From positions 4,030,001 to 4,094,000 of the forward strand of contig NZ_CP108095.1 of NCBI RefSeq assembly GCF_036194065.1: 64,000 bases of DNA, written 5' to 3'. The first letter of the stretch is position 1; each line of letters opens with the position of its first letter. The DNA comes from Streptomyces sp. NBC_00239 (GTDB taxonomy: Bacteria; Actinomycetota; Actinomycetes; Streptomycetales; Streptomycetaceae). The notes beneath the pieces are model-generated. The model saw only the letters and a program-made list of their open reading frames with translations. It was not told the origin of the DNA and ran no database searches. Shown here in pieces: positions 7,947-16,179 of this stretch. The translations under genes were made by a program, and so were the position numbers.

Positions 7947-9224
7947 ATGATGACCACGAACGAGGGCGACGGCGTGGAGCCGATCGGGCCGCTGCTGCGG
8001 CGCCTGCGCATGGCCGGCGGACGCACACAGGAGGGTCTGGCGGCGGATCTCTCCGCGCGGCGGGGGTACCCGCTAGAGCAGGGCGCGGTCTCCAGGTGGG
8101 AGACCCACGAGCGGCTGCCGGACCCGGCTTCACGGGCACTGCTGGCCGCGGAGTTCGGCGTACCCGAGGAGGAGCTCCGCCGGGCCGTCGCTCTCGCCCG
8201 TCGCCTTCGCCGACAGGAGCAGAAGGACCAGACCGACCAGGAGAACGAAGTGTTCGACCGCCGCGGATTCATGACGGCTTCGGCCGGCGCCGGGATCGCC
8301 GTCATACAGCCCTCTTCCCTGCTCTCGTCAGGACAGAGGATCGGAGCAGACGTTCCGAGGCAGTTGAGCCAGCGCACCGCCCGGCTCCGGCGCCTGGACG
8401 ACTTCGTGGGCGGTGGCGACACCTACCAGATGTACGTCCGCGAGCTGGCGACCACGACCCGGCTGGCCGACGAGGGTGTCTACAGCGAGACGACCGGCAG
8501 GGGGCTGCGGGGAATCATCGCCGAACAGGCCCAACTCGCAGGCTGGGCGGCATACGACGCGGGCCAGTACGAGGAGGCCCGCGGGCACTACATGACCGCC
8601 TTGGCCGCATCACGCGCCGCCGAGGACAGCTCTTTGGAAGGCAACTCGCTGGCCTTCCTCGCCTACCTGGAATGGACCGTGGGCGGCGACTCCGGGATCC
8701 GCTTCGCCACGGCCGCGTACGAGGCGCTCGGTTCGGGGACGGCACCCGTCGTACGGGCGCTACTGGCCGACCGACTGGCCTGGCAGCACGCGACCTCCGG
8801 GAACGCCCGGGAAGCGGACTACGCGCTGGGCCTCGCCGAAGAGGCGATCCACGAGCCCGGCGACGAGCCGGGCCCCGACTGGGCGTACTGGGTGGACCGC
8901 GACGAGATCGCGATCATGACGGGTCGGTGTTGGTCGGAGCTGCACCGGCCCCTGAGGGCGATCCCGGCACTGGAGGACGCCTTGGGCCGGTACGACGACT
9001 CCCGGTCCCGAGACAAGGCGCTGTACCTGTCGTGGCTGGCGGCGGCCTATCTAGACGCCGGCGAGATCGAGCACGCGACCGCGATCACGACCCGGGTGTT
9101 CGACCTCTCCGAGGGACTCGCATCGATCAGACCGATGGGGCGGGCCCGCCTGATGGTCAAGCGGCTGGAGCCCCACCGGTCGCTCGCCCCGGTCGGTGCG
9201 CTGCTGGAACGGGCGAAGGGCTAA
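7947..9224 (+). CDS. XRE-family regulator with TPR-like C-terminal domain
   Basis: About 425 residues. Three ATGs lie at 7941, 7947 and 7950 after a G-rich ribosome binding site; 7947 gives the better spacing. Residues about 10-75 form an XRE helix-turn-helix (Q-E-G-L-A-A-D-L-S, Q-G-A-V-S-R-W-E). Residues about 170-420 are helical and Ala-rich with TPR-like repeats (A-A-Y-D-A-G-Q-Y-E-E-A-R-x-H-Y and similar). Between them sits D-R-R-G-F-M-T-A-S-A-G-A-G, a Tat-like motif that is internal and so unlikely to drive export. Streptomyces XRE/TPR regulators commonly sit beside peptide or antibiotic genes. It is divergent from the minus-strand operon and convergent with cutA, whose end it overlaps by 4 bases. 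Confidence 0.85.
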   Translation: MMTTNEGDGVEPIGPLLRRLRMAGGRTQEGLAADLSARRGYPLEQGAVSRWETHERLPDPASRALLAAEFGVPEEELRRAVALARRLRRQEQKDQTDQENEVFDRRGFMTASAGAGIAVIQPSSLLSSGQRIGADVPRQLSQRTARLRRLDDFVGGGDTYQMYVRELATTTRLADEGVYSETTGRGLRGIIAEQAQLAGWAAYDAGQYEEARGHYMTALAASRAAEDSSLEGNSLAFLAYLEWTVGGDSGIRFATAAYEALGSGTAPVVRALLADRLAWQHATSGNAREADYALGLAEEAIHEPGDEPGPDWAYWVDRDEIAIMTGRCWSELHRPLRAIPALEDALGRYDDSRSRDKALYLSWLAAAYLDAGEIEHATAITTRVFDLSEGLASIRPMGRARLMVKRLEPHRSLAPVGALLERAKG

Positions 9225-9538
9225 CGGGTGGCCCGGGTGATCCAGTCCAGATACTCAGCGCGGCCGGCGTCGATGGTGAAGGCGATGACCTCCGGCGAGT
9301 CGTAGGGGTGGTTGTCCACCAAGTGCTTCTCCAGCGCTTCGCGCCGGTCACCAGCCGTACGGAAGGCCACCTGGAACTCGGCGCCTTCGGAGACCTCGCC
9401 AAGATGGCGGTACGTCGTCTCGATGGGCCCCGTCACCTGCCCGGAGGCCGCCAGATTCGCCTCCACCGCCGAGCGCGACAGCTTCCGCGCGGCGTCCTGA
9501 TTGTCCACGGTCGTGATCACGATCAAGAAGTCAGCCAT
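9221..9538 (-). CDS. cutA: CutA divalent-cation tolerance protein
   Basis: A 105-residue protein starting at ATG 9538. It matches the CutA1 family along its length: F-L-I-V-I-T-T at the N-terminus, A-x-K-L-S-R-S-A-V-E-x-N-L-A-A, E-F-Q-V-A-F-R-T, L-V-D-N-H-P-Y-D-S-P-E-V-I-A-F and a C-terminal Y-L-D-W-I. CutA1 forms a very stable PII-like trimer linked to copper and other metal tolerance; its molecular role is still unclear. It converges with the XRE/TPR regulator. Whether it is element cargo or trapped chromosomal DNA is not clear. Confidence 0.93.
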   Translation of the reverse strand: MADFLIVITTVDNQDAARKLSRSAVEANLAASGQVTGPIETTYRHLGEVSEGAEFQVAFRTAGDRREALEKHLVDNHPYDSPEVIAFTIDAGRAEYLDWITRATR

Positions 9539-9612
9539 GGCGGCAACGTACCCGCCCCCGCCGCGCACCTGGGAAGGAACTATGTGGACCGCCGAACTTC
9601 ATCGTCGCGTCC

Positions 9613-9876
9613 TCACCTCTGCCTGCCGGTGTGGTGCAGTGCTGCGGCAGCAGCCACTCCCACTCCGGCGATCGTGCAGGTCGTCTTTGCCAGGTCCGAG
9701 TCCCCCTGGATGACGGACACGACAGCGACGACGACTCCGAGCACTGCGAGGATCACTGATGTGGCCAACGCGAATAGCCGGACAGTATCGGCCACTCGAG
9801 CCCGCCGAAGATTACGGTTCGTGCACTCATCGCATGGTGGTGTGGTGTGGCCAGCGGGGACCGTCATACGCTCCAA
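9613..9876 (-). CDS. Small membrane protein (87 aa)
   Basis: Starts at TTG 9876 with AGGAGG five bases upstream; an ATG three codons later lacks good spacing. The N-terminal part has a C-x-x-C pair (P-P-C-D-E-C-T) followed by a basic segment. Two hydrophobic stretches follow (F-A-L-A-T-S-V-I-L-A-V-L-G and I-A-G-V-G-V-A-A-A-A-A-L-H-H). No family is recognised. It lies in the same direction as cutA but 75 bases upstream of it. Confidence 0.55.
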   Translation of the reverse strand: MERMTVPAGHTTPPCDECTNRNLRRARVADTVRLFALATSVILAVLGVVVAVVSVIQGDSDLAKTTCTIAGVGVAAAAALHHTGRQR

Positions 9877-10753
9877 CGGAGCCTCCTTGCTTGTTATCGG
9901 GCACTGAGGCTGCAGAGGGGTTCACCGTGGTCGCCATCTGTCCAGGACATCGGCCGCAGTGATCCCCTCTTGCGCTTCCTGGACCGTAGGGCCTCAGCCG
10001 AGTACGCGGCAGGGACAAATCGGCGTATGTGACGGTCTCGTTATGTCAAGCTATGGTGCGGACACGGGGAGTGAAGCCGTGGGCACCGGCGCAAGGCAGT
10101 ACGTGACGGCCTAGCTATGCCAAGTGATGCCGTAGGCCGTGAAGCAAGTCCTCTCCTGGCGTTTCGTCAGGGCGCCCCGATCGTCCGGCTCCCTCGCTCG
10201 CTGCGATACCGCCAATGGGATACGGATCGCCACGGCCCTGGCCGATGCGGCCGCAGTCACTTCCGGCCCCATCCCGTCAACGGTGCGCGCCATCGGAAGA
10301 GAAGCGGGGAACCAGTGGCCGCCGCCCTCGCCGGCGGCGGCCACCGCTCCGCTGAGACACCAGGAAGCCAACATTCCGGAACCTCCACCTGGGAACCCCC
10401 GGCCGTACTTCTTTCGGAGCACCGGTTGTGGAACGGGTCACGGCCTCACGCGGAAGGACTGTCACAGCCATCCGATGGAGAAACACCAGCGTGGTCGCCC
10501 TCCGAGCTAGGCTCAGGAAGAAGCCACTTGCGTGCGCGAAGTCGGCTCTGGGACAGGATGTCGAGACTTGGAGCTCTCCGCGGTTCGAAGGGCCAGAACG
10601 CTCCGCTCCACTACACCAACCGAGCCGTGCCCCATCCGTGCCCTTTGGAGCGGTGCACAGCGGTCAATACGAGTATGGGCAGGCCCTCGCGACAGCTGGC
10701 TCGGTAGGCCGTTTTCGCAGTTCAGGCGCCTTACCGCTGTCTTGCGCGCCATA
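9877..10753. other. Gene-poor element end
   Basis: About 880 bases with no convincing gene on either strand: open frames lack ribosome binding sites and recognisable motifs, and composition is less biased than in the flanking genes. It holds a near-perfect 27-base direct repeat (10029-10055 and 10104-10130) and, at 10711-10730, a 20-base block that recurs at the same distance from the second att copy. Part of it may be eroded integrase or recombination-site DNA. Confidence 0.5.
10029..10130. repeat. 27-base direct repeat pair, 75 bases apart
   Basis: The blocks at 10029-10055 and 10104-10130 share the pattern GTGACGG-YCT-x-G-x-TATG-x-CAAG-x-x-ATG, differing at a handful of positions. Their place in the gene-poor element end suggests protein-binding sites for recombination, replication or transfer. 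No function can be assigned. Confidence 0.5.
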
Positions 10754-10799
10754 GATTCCCAAGCTTATAGCGCGGGTTCGATTCCCGTCATCCGCTCCA
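10754..10799 (+). repeat. att-like 3' fragment of tRNA-Gly(CCC), copy 1
   Basis: The block begins at the anticodon loop (T-T-CCC-A-A), includes the T arm (GCGGG TTCGATT CCCGT) and ends with the acceptor strand and CCA, as expected for the 3' half of a tRNA-Gly with anticodon CCC. The 5' half is missing, so it is not a working tRNA. An identical 46-base copy lies at 16904-16949. Actinomycete tyrosine integrases use exactly this part of a tRNA as att core, so this marks the right end of the element carrying the relaxase. Confidence 0.85.
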
Positions 10800-10804
10800 T
10801 GACA

Positions 10805-10831
10805 AAGCCCCAGGTCAACGACCTGGGGCTT
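10805..10831 (+). terminator. tRNA-type terminator hairpin after att copy 1
   Basis: A perfect 11-bp stem (10805-10815 with 10821-10831) and 5-nt loop follow the tRNA fragment. The same hairpin, with one base changed in the loop, follows att copy 2. Confidence 0.75.
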
Positions 10832-10931
10832 GTTCGTTGTCCAGACCTTTCGGGGCCAGCGTGCCATGCGCGGCTCCGCCGGGCTGCTCGCGTCGGGGCC
10901 GGGAAGTAGTGTCGCGAGACGCCCTCGCCGG

Positions 10932-11408
10932 TCAGGCGTGCTCGTCCGGCGGCTGCTGGGCGCGCTGGACCGACCAGCTTGCCGGCTCGTCGTCCCCGGA
11001 GTCCTCATCGCGCTCCGCGTCGGCGGCTGTCCCATGAATCTTGCCCGACGCGTGGTGGACCGGCGCGTACACGGCGTAGAGCTGCAGGGGCTCGTCACCG
11101 ATGTTGGTGACGTTGTGCCAAGTGCCGGCCGGTACAAAGATGGCCCAGCCGTCCTCGACCTCCCGGTCGAAGTCGAGTCGATCCTCCGTACGGCCCATCT
11201 GGACGCGGCCCCGGCCTGCGTCGAGTCGTAGGAATTGGTCGGTCTCCGGGTGCGCCTCCAAGCCGATGTCCTCACCCACCGGGATCGACATGAGGGTCAG
11301 CTGAAGGTACTTCCCCGTCCAGGCGACCGCGCGGTAGTGCGTGTTCTCGAGCGTCGCCTTCTCCAGGTCGAAGCTTTGAGGTTCCGGCCCGATGTCCTTG
11401 GTGGTCAT
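10932..11408 (-). CDS. Cupin-domain protein
   Basis: A 158-residue protein starting at ATG 11408 with GGGAGAG upstream. Residues about 40-115 form a single cupin barrel: G-E-D-I-G-L-E-A-H-P-E-T-D-Q-F (motif 1 region) and F-V-P-A-G-T-W-H-N-V-T-N (motif 2). The metal ligands are conserved enough for a metal-bound cupin. The C-terminal 45 residues are acidic and disordered. Similar bacterial cupins (YrkC-like) have no settled function. It is the only gene of the second att-bounded segment on the minus strand and is divergent from the riboswitch operon. Confidence 0.85.
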   Translation of the reverse strand: MTTKDIGPEPQSFDLEKATLENTHYRAVAWTGKYLQLTLMSIPVGEDIGLEAHPETDQFLRLDAGRGRVQMGRTEDRLDFDREVEDGWAIFVPAGTWHNVTNIGDEPLQLYAVYAPVHHASGKIHGTAADAERDEDSGDDEPASWSVQRAQQPPDEHA

Positions 11409-11639
11409 CCGTCTCTCCCTGTCGACGAAGGCGTTACGCGGTGGCGGTCCTGCGCCGACCCGCGTCAACGTTCCCAGAGCCCCAGGCCTTTCTGACCACA
11501 AGCACACGAGCCGCTACCACACACGAGTGACGCCGGGACAGCGGATGGACGCCACATCCCGTTACCGCGGGGCGCCTCAAGGCGTGACCTCCTGTGGCTG
11601 GTCGCACAGCTGTGGGTCTGGCGTGGCCGTGGCCGATTC

Positions 11640-11807
11640 TGCGATGCTTCCGCCTGACAAGCGACGGCGGAACGAGGAAGCCGGTGAGATTCCGGCACGG
11701 TACCGCCACTGTGTAGGGGGAGTAACTCCGCCATGGCCACCGCCCCATCCGGGGGTGGGAAGGCCGGAGAAGCGTTGATCCCGAGTCAGGAGACTCACGC
11801 CGTCGCA
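11640..11807 (+). promoter_or_regulatory. Cobalamin riboswitch
   Basis: The leader contains the B12-element core: an AGGAAGCCGGTGAGATTCC block at about 11675-11693, the invariant GCCACTG box at 11705-11711, and GTCAGGAGACTC near 11785-11796. The outer stem TGCGA (11640-11644) with TCGCA (11803-11807) gives the approximate limits. Adenosylcobalamin binding normally represses the downstream uptake or synthesis genes. It precedes the binding-protein gene by about 240 bases. Confidence 0.9.
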
Positions 11808-12048
11808 CCTCGAAGTACGGGGCGGATTTCCCCAGGAGAGGCGGTGGCACTCGTGTGCCTGCGTACCAATGACGGCGGCTCTGCGCTGCTCGTGGCCCTG
11901 TGGGGCCGGGCCTGCCCGGCCTGACGCACGGGCCCGTTCCCTCAGGTTCTGACGACCCCCTTCCTCGGCGGGTCCCTTCCCGTACGCCGCATCACGCGCG
12001 CCCCGGAGTGCCGGTGCGCGCTGTCCACGCATGCCACCAGGAGTCACC

Positions 12049-13287
12049 TTGTCCGTACGATCCGTTACGCCCGGCCGCCGTCAGGCCGCCGCGGCAGCCC
12101 TCCTCACGGTCGCCCTCACGCTCACCGCGTGCGGCAGCGACACCGGCCCGCCCGCCGACGCCAAGGCGCAGACCGCCGCCGGCGAGGGCTGCGTCAAGGA
12201 CTTCGACCCGGCCAAGGACTACTTCCCGGTCAAGTCGACGGTGGAGCACGCCAAGAACTTCACGCTCCGGTACGAGAAGAGCTATCAGGTCCTCACGGTC
12301 AACGAGCCCTATCCCAAGGGCAAGCCGGAGTCGTACGTGCTGGTCAAGTGCGGTGCGCCGAAGCCGGAGCTGACGGGTGAGCTGGCGTCCGCGCAGCAGG
12401 TCACGGTTCCGGTCAAGAGCCTGTACTCCGCGTCCACCACCCACCTGCCGCTGCTCACCGAGACCGGCACCCTGGACGTCCTGACGGGTGTCGCGAGCGC
12501 CGCGAACATCTCCTCCGCCCAGGTGATCGAGCGGGTGAAGGCGGGCAAGGTCACCGAGTACGCCAAGGACCGCACCCTCAACGCCGAGACAGTGATCGGC
12601 GCCAAGCCGGACGTGCTGATGACCCAGGGCACCGACGACCCGCAGTACCCGAAGCTGCGTCAGGCCGGCATCGCCGTGGTCGCCAACGCCGAGTGGCTGG
12701 AGTCCAGTCCGCTCGGACGCGCCGAGTGGGTCAAGGCGATGGCCGCGCTCACCGGAGCGGAGAAGCGCGCCGGCGAGGTGTTCGACACCATCGAGGGCGA
12801 CTACCGGAAGGTCGCCGAGAAGGGTGCGCAGGCGGTCGCGGCGGGCAAGCCCGTCGAGGTGCTGCCCGGCACGATGTACCAGGGCACCTGGTACATGCCA
12901 GCCGGTGGCAGCTACGCCGCCCAGCTGATCAAGGATGCGGGCGGCACGTACCCCTGGGCCGGTGAGGCGGGAACCGGCAACCTCCAGCTGAACTTCGAGG
13001 CCGTGTACGCCAAGGGCGGCGCGTCCCCGGTCTGGATAGCCGACCAGAAGTGGACGTCCACCGCAGACGCGGTCAAGGCCGACAACCGTTACGGGCAGCT
13101 GAAGGCCCTTTCCGGCGGTGCGGTCTGGACGAACACGAAGGCGCTGGGCCCCGGCGGCGGCAACGACTACTTCGAGCGCGGCGTGCTGCGCCCCGACCTG
13201 GTCCTCGCCGACCTCTTCGCGCTCATCCACCCGGACCAGGCGAAGGACCACGCCTTCACCTTCTACACGCAGGTGCCCAAGGCGTGA
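12049..13287 (+). CDS. ABC transporter substrate-binding lipoprotein (BtuF/FepB-like)
   Basis: A 412-residue protein. TTG 12049 was preferred because AGGAG (12039-12043) is five bases upstream; an in-frame ATG at 12031 precedes that site. The N-terminus has a lipoprotein signal ending in L-T-L-T-A-C. The body follows the periplasmic-binding fold of the iron-siderophore/B12 group, with a stretch on unique inter-lobe positions (V-L-M-T-Q-G-T-D-D-P-Q-Y-P-K-L, G-I-A-V-V-A-N-A-E-W-L-E). It heads a five-gene operon under a cobalamin riboswitch, so corrinoid or a related cobalt complex is the likely ligand rather than a siderophore. The stop overlaps the permease start. Confidence 0.88.
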   Translation: MSVRSVTPGRRQAAAAALLTVALTLTACGSDTGPPADAKAQTAAGEGCVKDFDPAKDYFPVKSTVEHAKNFTLRYEKSYQVLTVNEPYPKGKPESYVLVKCGAPKPELTGELASAQQVTVPVKSLYSASTTHLPLLTETGTLDVLTGVASAANISSAQVIERVKAGKVTEYAKDRTLNAETVIGAKPDVLMTQGTDDPQYPKLRQAGIAVVANAEWLESSPLGRAEWVKAMAALTGAEKRAGEVFDTIEGDYRKVAEKGAQAVAAGKPVEVLPGTMYQGTWYMPAGGSYAAQLIKDAGGTYPWAGEAGTGNLQLNFEAVYAKGGASPVWIADQKWTSTADAVKADNRYGQLKALSGGAVWTNTKALGPGGGNDYFERGVLRPDLVLADLFALIHPDQAKDHAFTFYTQVPKA

Positions 13288-14396
13288 CGACTCACATGGC
13301 AACCGCGCCGACCGCCTCGCCGGACGCCCCGGACACCCCGGTGACGGTACGGCCGGGGCGGCGGCGCCTCGCTGTCGTCCTCGCCCTCGCCGCCGGCACC
13401 GCCGCGCTGTTCGTTCTCACCATCGCGACCGGCTCCCACCGGGTGCCGGTCGCGGACGTGGTCCGGGTCCTGTTCGGCGGCACCGCCGAGGACCCGCGAT
13501 GGACGGTGATCGTCGAGCAGGTCCGACTGCCGCGCGCGCTGACCGCCACCGCCGTCGGCGCCGCCCTCGCGGTGGCCGGCGTACAGATGCAGACCCTGTT
13601 CCGCAACGCGCTGGCCGACCCGTTCTCCCTCGGGGTGAGTTCGGGCGCCAGCATGGGCGTCGCCGCAGTGGTCGTCGGCACGGGCGGCGTCGCCGGAAGC
13701 TTCACCGGAAACCTGGCCGGCCTGGGGCGCCTGGGTGTCGTACTCGCCGCCTCGCTCGGCGCCGCCGCCGTACTGGCCCTCGTCCTGCTCCTCTCTCGGT
13801 GGGTGCAGTCGGCCGTCACCCTGCTCGTCATCGGCGTCATGATCGGCTCGGCGGCCACCGCGGTGGTCGGCGTGATGCTCGTCTACGCCCGGCCCGAGCG
13901 CGCTCAGCAGTTCGTCATGTGGGGCCTGGGCAGCTTCAGCGCCACGACCTGGCCCGACCTCCACGTCATGCTGCCCGTCATCGGCGCGGGTCTGCTGACC
14001 GCGCTGCTGACCGCCAAGCGTCTCAACGCCTTGCTGCTGGGCGAGGACTACGCCCGCACCATGGGGCTGAACGTCCGCCGCAGCCGCGATCTGGCGCTGC
14101 TCGGCACCTCGCTGCTGGCGGGCGCGGCGACCGCGTTCTGCGGACCCGTCGCCTTCCTGGGCCTGGCCGTGCCGCATCTGACCCGGGTGGCGCTGGGGAC
14201 CTCGGACCACAGGGCGCTCATCCCGGCGTCGATGCTCGCGGGAGCGTTCCTCGCCCTGGCGTGCGCGCTGCTGAGCCAGCCACCCGGCACGGACTCCGTA
14301 CTGCCGCTCAACGCCATCACCTCACTGTTCGGCGCCCCCGTCGTCATCGCGTTCCTGATCCGCAGCCGCCGCGGCGTACAAGGAGTGGCCTCGTGA
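13284..14396 (+). CDS. FecCD/BtuC-family ABC transporter permease
   Basis: About 370 residues, taking GTG 13284 that overlaps the upstream TGA; ATG 13296 is the alternative. Roughly nine to ten hydrophobic segments fill residues 30-365. Family marks are R-L-P-R-A-L-T-A near residue 80, G-x-Q-M-Q-T-L-F-R-N-A-L-A-D-P, L-G-V-S-S-G-A and, late, G-P-V-A-F-L-G-L-A-V-P-H, the coupling-helix region. It forms the membrane channel for the lipoprotein-bound ligand. Both ends show start/stop overlaps with neighbours, so the ABC genes are made in step. Confidence 0.92.
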   Translation: MTTHMATAPTASPDAPDTPVTVRPGRRRLAVVLALAAGTAALFVLTIATGSHRVPVADVVRVLFGGTAEDPRWTVIVEQVRLPRALTATAVGAALAVAGVQMQTLFRNALADPFSLGVSSGASMGVAAVVVGTGGVAGSFTGNLAGLGRLGVVLAASLGAAAVLALVLLLSRWVQSAVTLLVIGVMIGSAATAVVGVMLVYARPERAQQFVMWGLGSFSATTWPDLHVMLPVIGAGLLTALLTAKRLNALLLGEDYARTMGLNVRRSRDLALLGTSLLAGAATAFCGPVAFLGLAVPHLTRVALGTSDHRALIPASMLAGAFLALACALLSQPPGTDSVLPLNAITSLFGAPVVIAFLIRSRRGVQGVAS

Positions 14397-15463
14397 CCGA
14401 CACCATGACCGAACCCGTCCAGGACACGGCCGGCGGACCGGACCACCCCGGCGGCCTGGCCACCCAGGGGCTCGCCGTCGGCTACCGCACCCGGTCACCG
14501 CGCCGACGGCGAGCCGGACGGGCCGTGCTGTCGGGGCTCGACCTGGAAGCGCGGGCCGGTGAACTGACCGTACTGCTCGGGCCCAACGGCGCGGGCAAGT
14601 CCACGCTGCTGCGGACCCTGTGCGGGCTCCTGCCGCCACTCGACGGCCGAATACACATCGGCGGGGCCGACCTGGCGCACCAGCCGCCGGCCGCTCTCGC
14701 CCGACGGCTGGCAGTCGTCCTGACCGACCGCGTCGACCCCGGGCTGCTGTCCGTACGCGAACTGGCCGGGCTCGGCCGCCACCCGCACACCGGGTTCACC
14801 GGCCGCCTCACGGCCGCGGACCACGCCGCCGTCGACTGGTCGCTGAAGGCGGTGGGCGCGGAACATCTGGCGGACCGGCCGGCCGCCGAACTCTCCGACG
14901 GCGAACGCCAGCGCGTCCTGACCGCCCGGGCACTGGCCCAGGAGCCCGAGGTCGTCCTCCTCGACGAGCCGACCGCCTTCCTCGACGTGCCCTCACGCGT
15001 GGCCCTCACCGTGCTGCTGCGCGACCTCGCCCGGGACAAGGGCCTCACTGTCGTGGTCAGCACCCACGACCTGGAGCTGGCGCTGCGCGTGGCCGACGCC
15101 GTCTGGCTCGTCGACCGCGGCTCCCGCGTCCACGCGGGAGCACCCGAGGACCTGATCCGCAGCGGGGCCGTCGCCGGCGCCTTCGACGCCGACCACCTCG
15201 CCTTCGATCCGGTCTCCGGCAGCTTCGGACTGCGCCGCACCGCGCGGGCCGACGTAGCCGTGGACGCGCCACCCGATGTGCTCCCGCTCCTCGAACGGGC
15301 CCTGGCCCGGGAAGGACTGGCCGTCGCGGACCCGGGCGACCCGGACGCGCTCACACGGGTGAGCTGCGACGGAGAGGACCGGCTCACCCTCACCGGACCG
15401 GACGGGCAGGTCGTCCGCACCCGCAGCTTCCACGAGCTGACACGGACGGTGCGGACATGGTGA
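14393..15463 (+). CDS. ABC transporter ATPase (BtuD/FepC-like)
   Basis: A 356-residue protein from GTG 14393 with AGGAG seven bases upstream, overlapping the permease stop. It shows Walker A (G-P-N-G-A-G-K-S-T, about residue 65), the signature L-S-D-G-E-R-Q (about 165), Walker B (V-V-L-L-D-E-P-T) and the switch His (S-T-H-D). The signature carries D in place of the second G of LSGGQ, a common variant in this family. A C-terminal extension of about 90 residues beyond the nucleotide-binding domain has no recognised motif. It powers the riboswitch-controlled importer. Confidence 0.92.
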   Translation: MTDTMTEPVQDTAGGPDHPGGLATQGLAVGYRTRSPRRRRAGRAVLSGLDLEARAGELTVLLGPNGAGKSTLLRTLCGLLPPLDGRIHIGGADLAHQPPAALARRLAVVLTDRVDPGLLSVRELAGLGRHPHTGFTGRLTAADHAAVDWSLKAVGAEHLADRPAAELSDGERQRVLTARALAQEPEVVLLDEPTAFLDVPSRVALTVLLRDLARDKGLTVVVSTHDLELALRVADAVWLVDRGSRVHAGAPEDLIRSGAVAGAFDADHLAFDPVSGSFGLRRTARADVAVDAPPDVLPLLERALAREGLAVADPGDPDALTRVSCDGEDRLTLTGPDGQVVRTRSFHELTRTVRTW

Positions 15464-16179
15464 CCTCCGTCATCACCCCCGCCGTCCTGGCACGGGTCTC
15501 CGGCATCGGACCGTACTTCGCCGTGACCACCGGGGCCCGCCCCGTGGGCGGCGGTTTCCGGCCGCTGGCGGAGCTGTACGGCGACTCGGACGTACTGGCG
15601 GAGTGCCTACGCGTCGTCTCCGGCCGCTTGGGCACCGACCAGCCCCGGGTGGCCGCGTCCACCCTCCACCTGGGCACCGCCTCCCGGCTCTGGTCGATCG
15701 CCCTGGCCTGCGCCGCCCTCACCGGCCGCGTGCCCGACCTGGGCACCGACCGGCTGTGGTGGCGGCTGCCCGCTTCCGGCCCCCTCGACCTGTGGCTGCC
15801 CGACCCGCGGGAGGTGGACGAGGAGCCGCTCCCGGCCCTGCACCACACCGTCGCCGTCCAGAACCTGGCCCCGTGGGCCGAGGCCGTACGGCGCGTGTCC
15901 GGCGTCTCCCCGCACACCCTTGGCGGCAACGCCGCATCCGCGCTGATCGGAGCCCACCGCGTCCTGCTCGCCAGGGAGCCGCACGCCCCGTACGCCGCAG
16001 TACCCCTCGTCCGCGGGCTGCTGGACCGCCCGCCGCTGGCGGGCACCGGCACCTGCCGCACCGCCACCCCCGACGGGCCGCTCGCCTTCCGTCGCCGCAA
16101 CTGCTGCCTGTACTACCGCGTGCCGGGCGCGGGCACCTGCGGCGACTGCGTCCTCAACCCCAAGGAGAAGACCTCATGA
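15457..16179 (+). CDS. FhuF-like (2Fe-2S) protein
   Basis: A 240-residue protein; ATG 15457 or GTG 15460 both overlap the ATPase stop. The C-terminus has C-C-L-Y-Y-x8-C-x2-C, the cluster-binding pattern of ferric-siderophore reductases of the FhuF C-terminal type. The N-terminal 200 residues are helical, as in that family. FhuF reduces ferric complexes to release iron. Here the operon is under cobalamin rather than iron control, so reduction of an imported corrinoid or cobalt complex is a reasonable inference. Iron release is the alternative. Confidence 0.82.
   Translation: MVTSVITPAVLARVSGIGPYFAVTTGARPVGGGFRPLAELYGDSDVLAECLRVVSGRLGTDQPRVAASTLHLGTASRLWSIALACAALTGRVPDLGTDRLWWRLPASGPLDLWLPDPREVDEEPLPALHHTVAVQNLAPWAEAVRRVSGVSPHTLGGNAASALIGAHRVLLAREPHAPYAAVPLVRGLLDRPPLAGTGTCRTATPDGPLAFRRRNCCLYYRVPGAGTCGDCVLNPKEKTS

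Noticed and set aside
10111..10510. Open frames on both strands in the gene-poor element end, considered as integrase remnants
   Set aside because: No R-H-R-Y tyrosine recombinase motif is visible in any frame.
10555..10640. tRNA-like stretch on the minus strand with an acceptor-like GGCTCGG / AGAGCC pairing
   Set aside because: The D stem, T arm and U33 do not fit, and the anticodon stem is incomplete; kept out as a tRNA gene.
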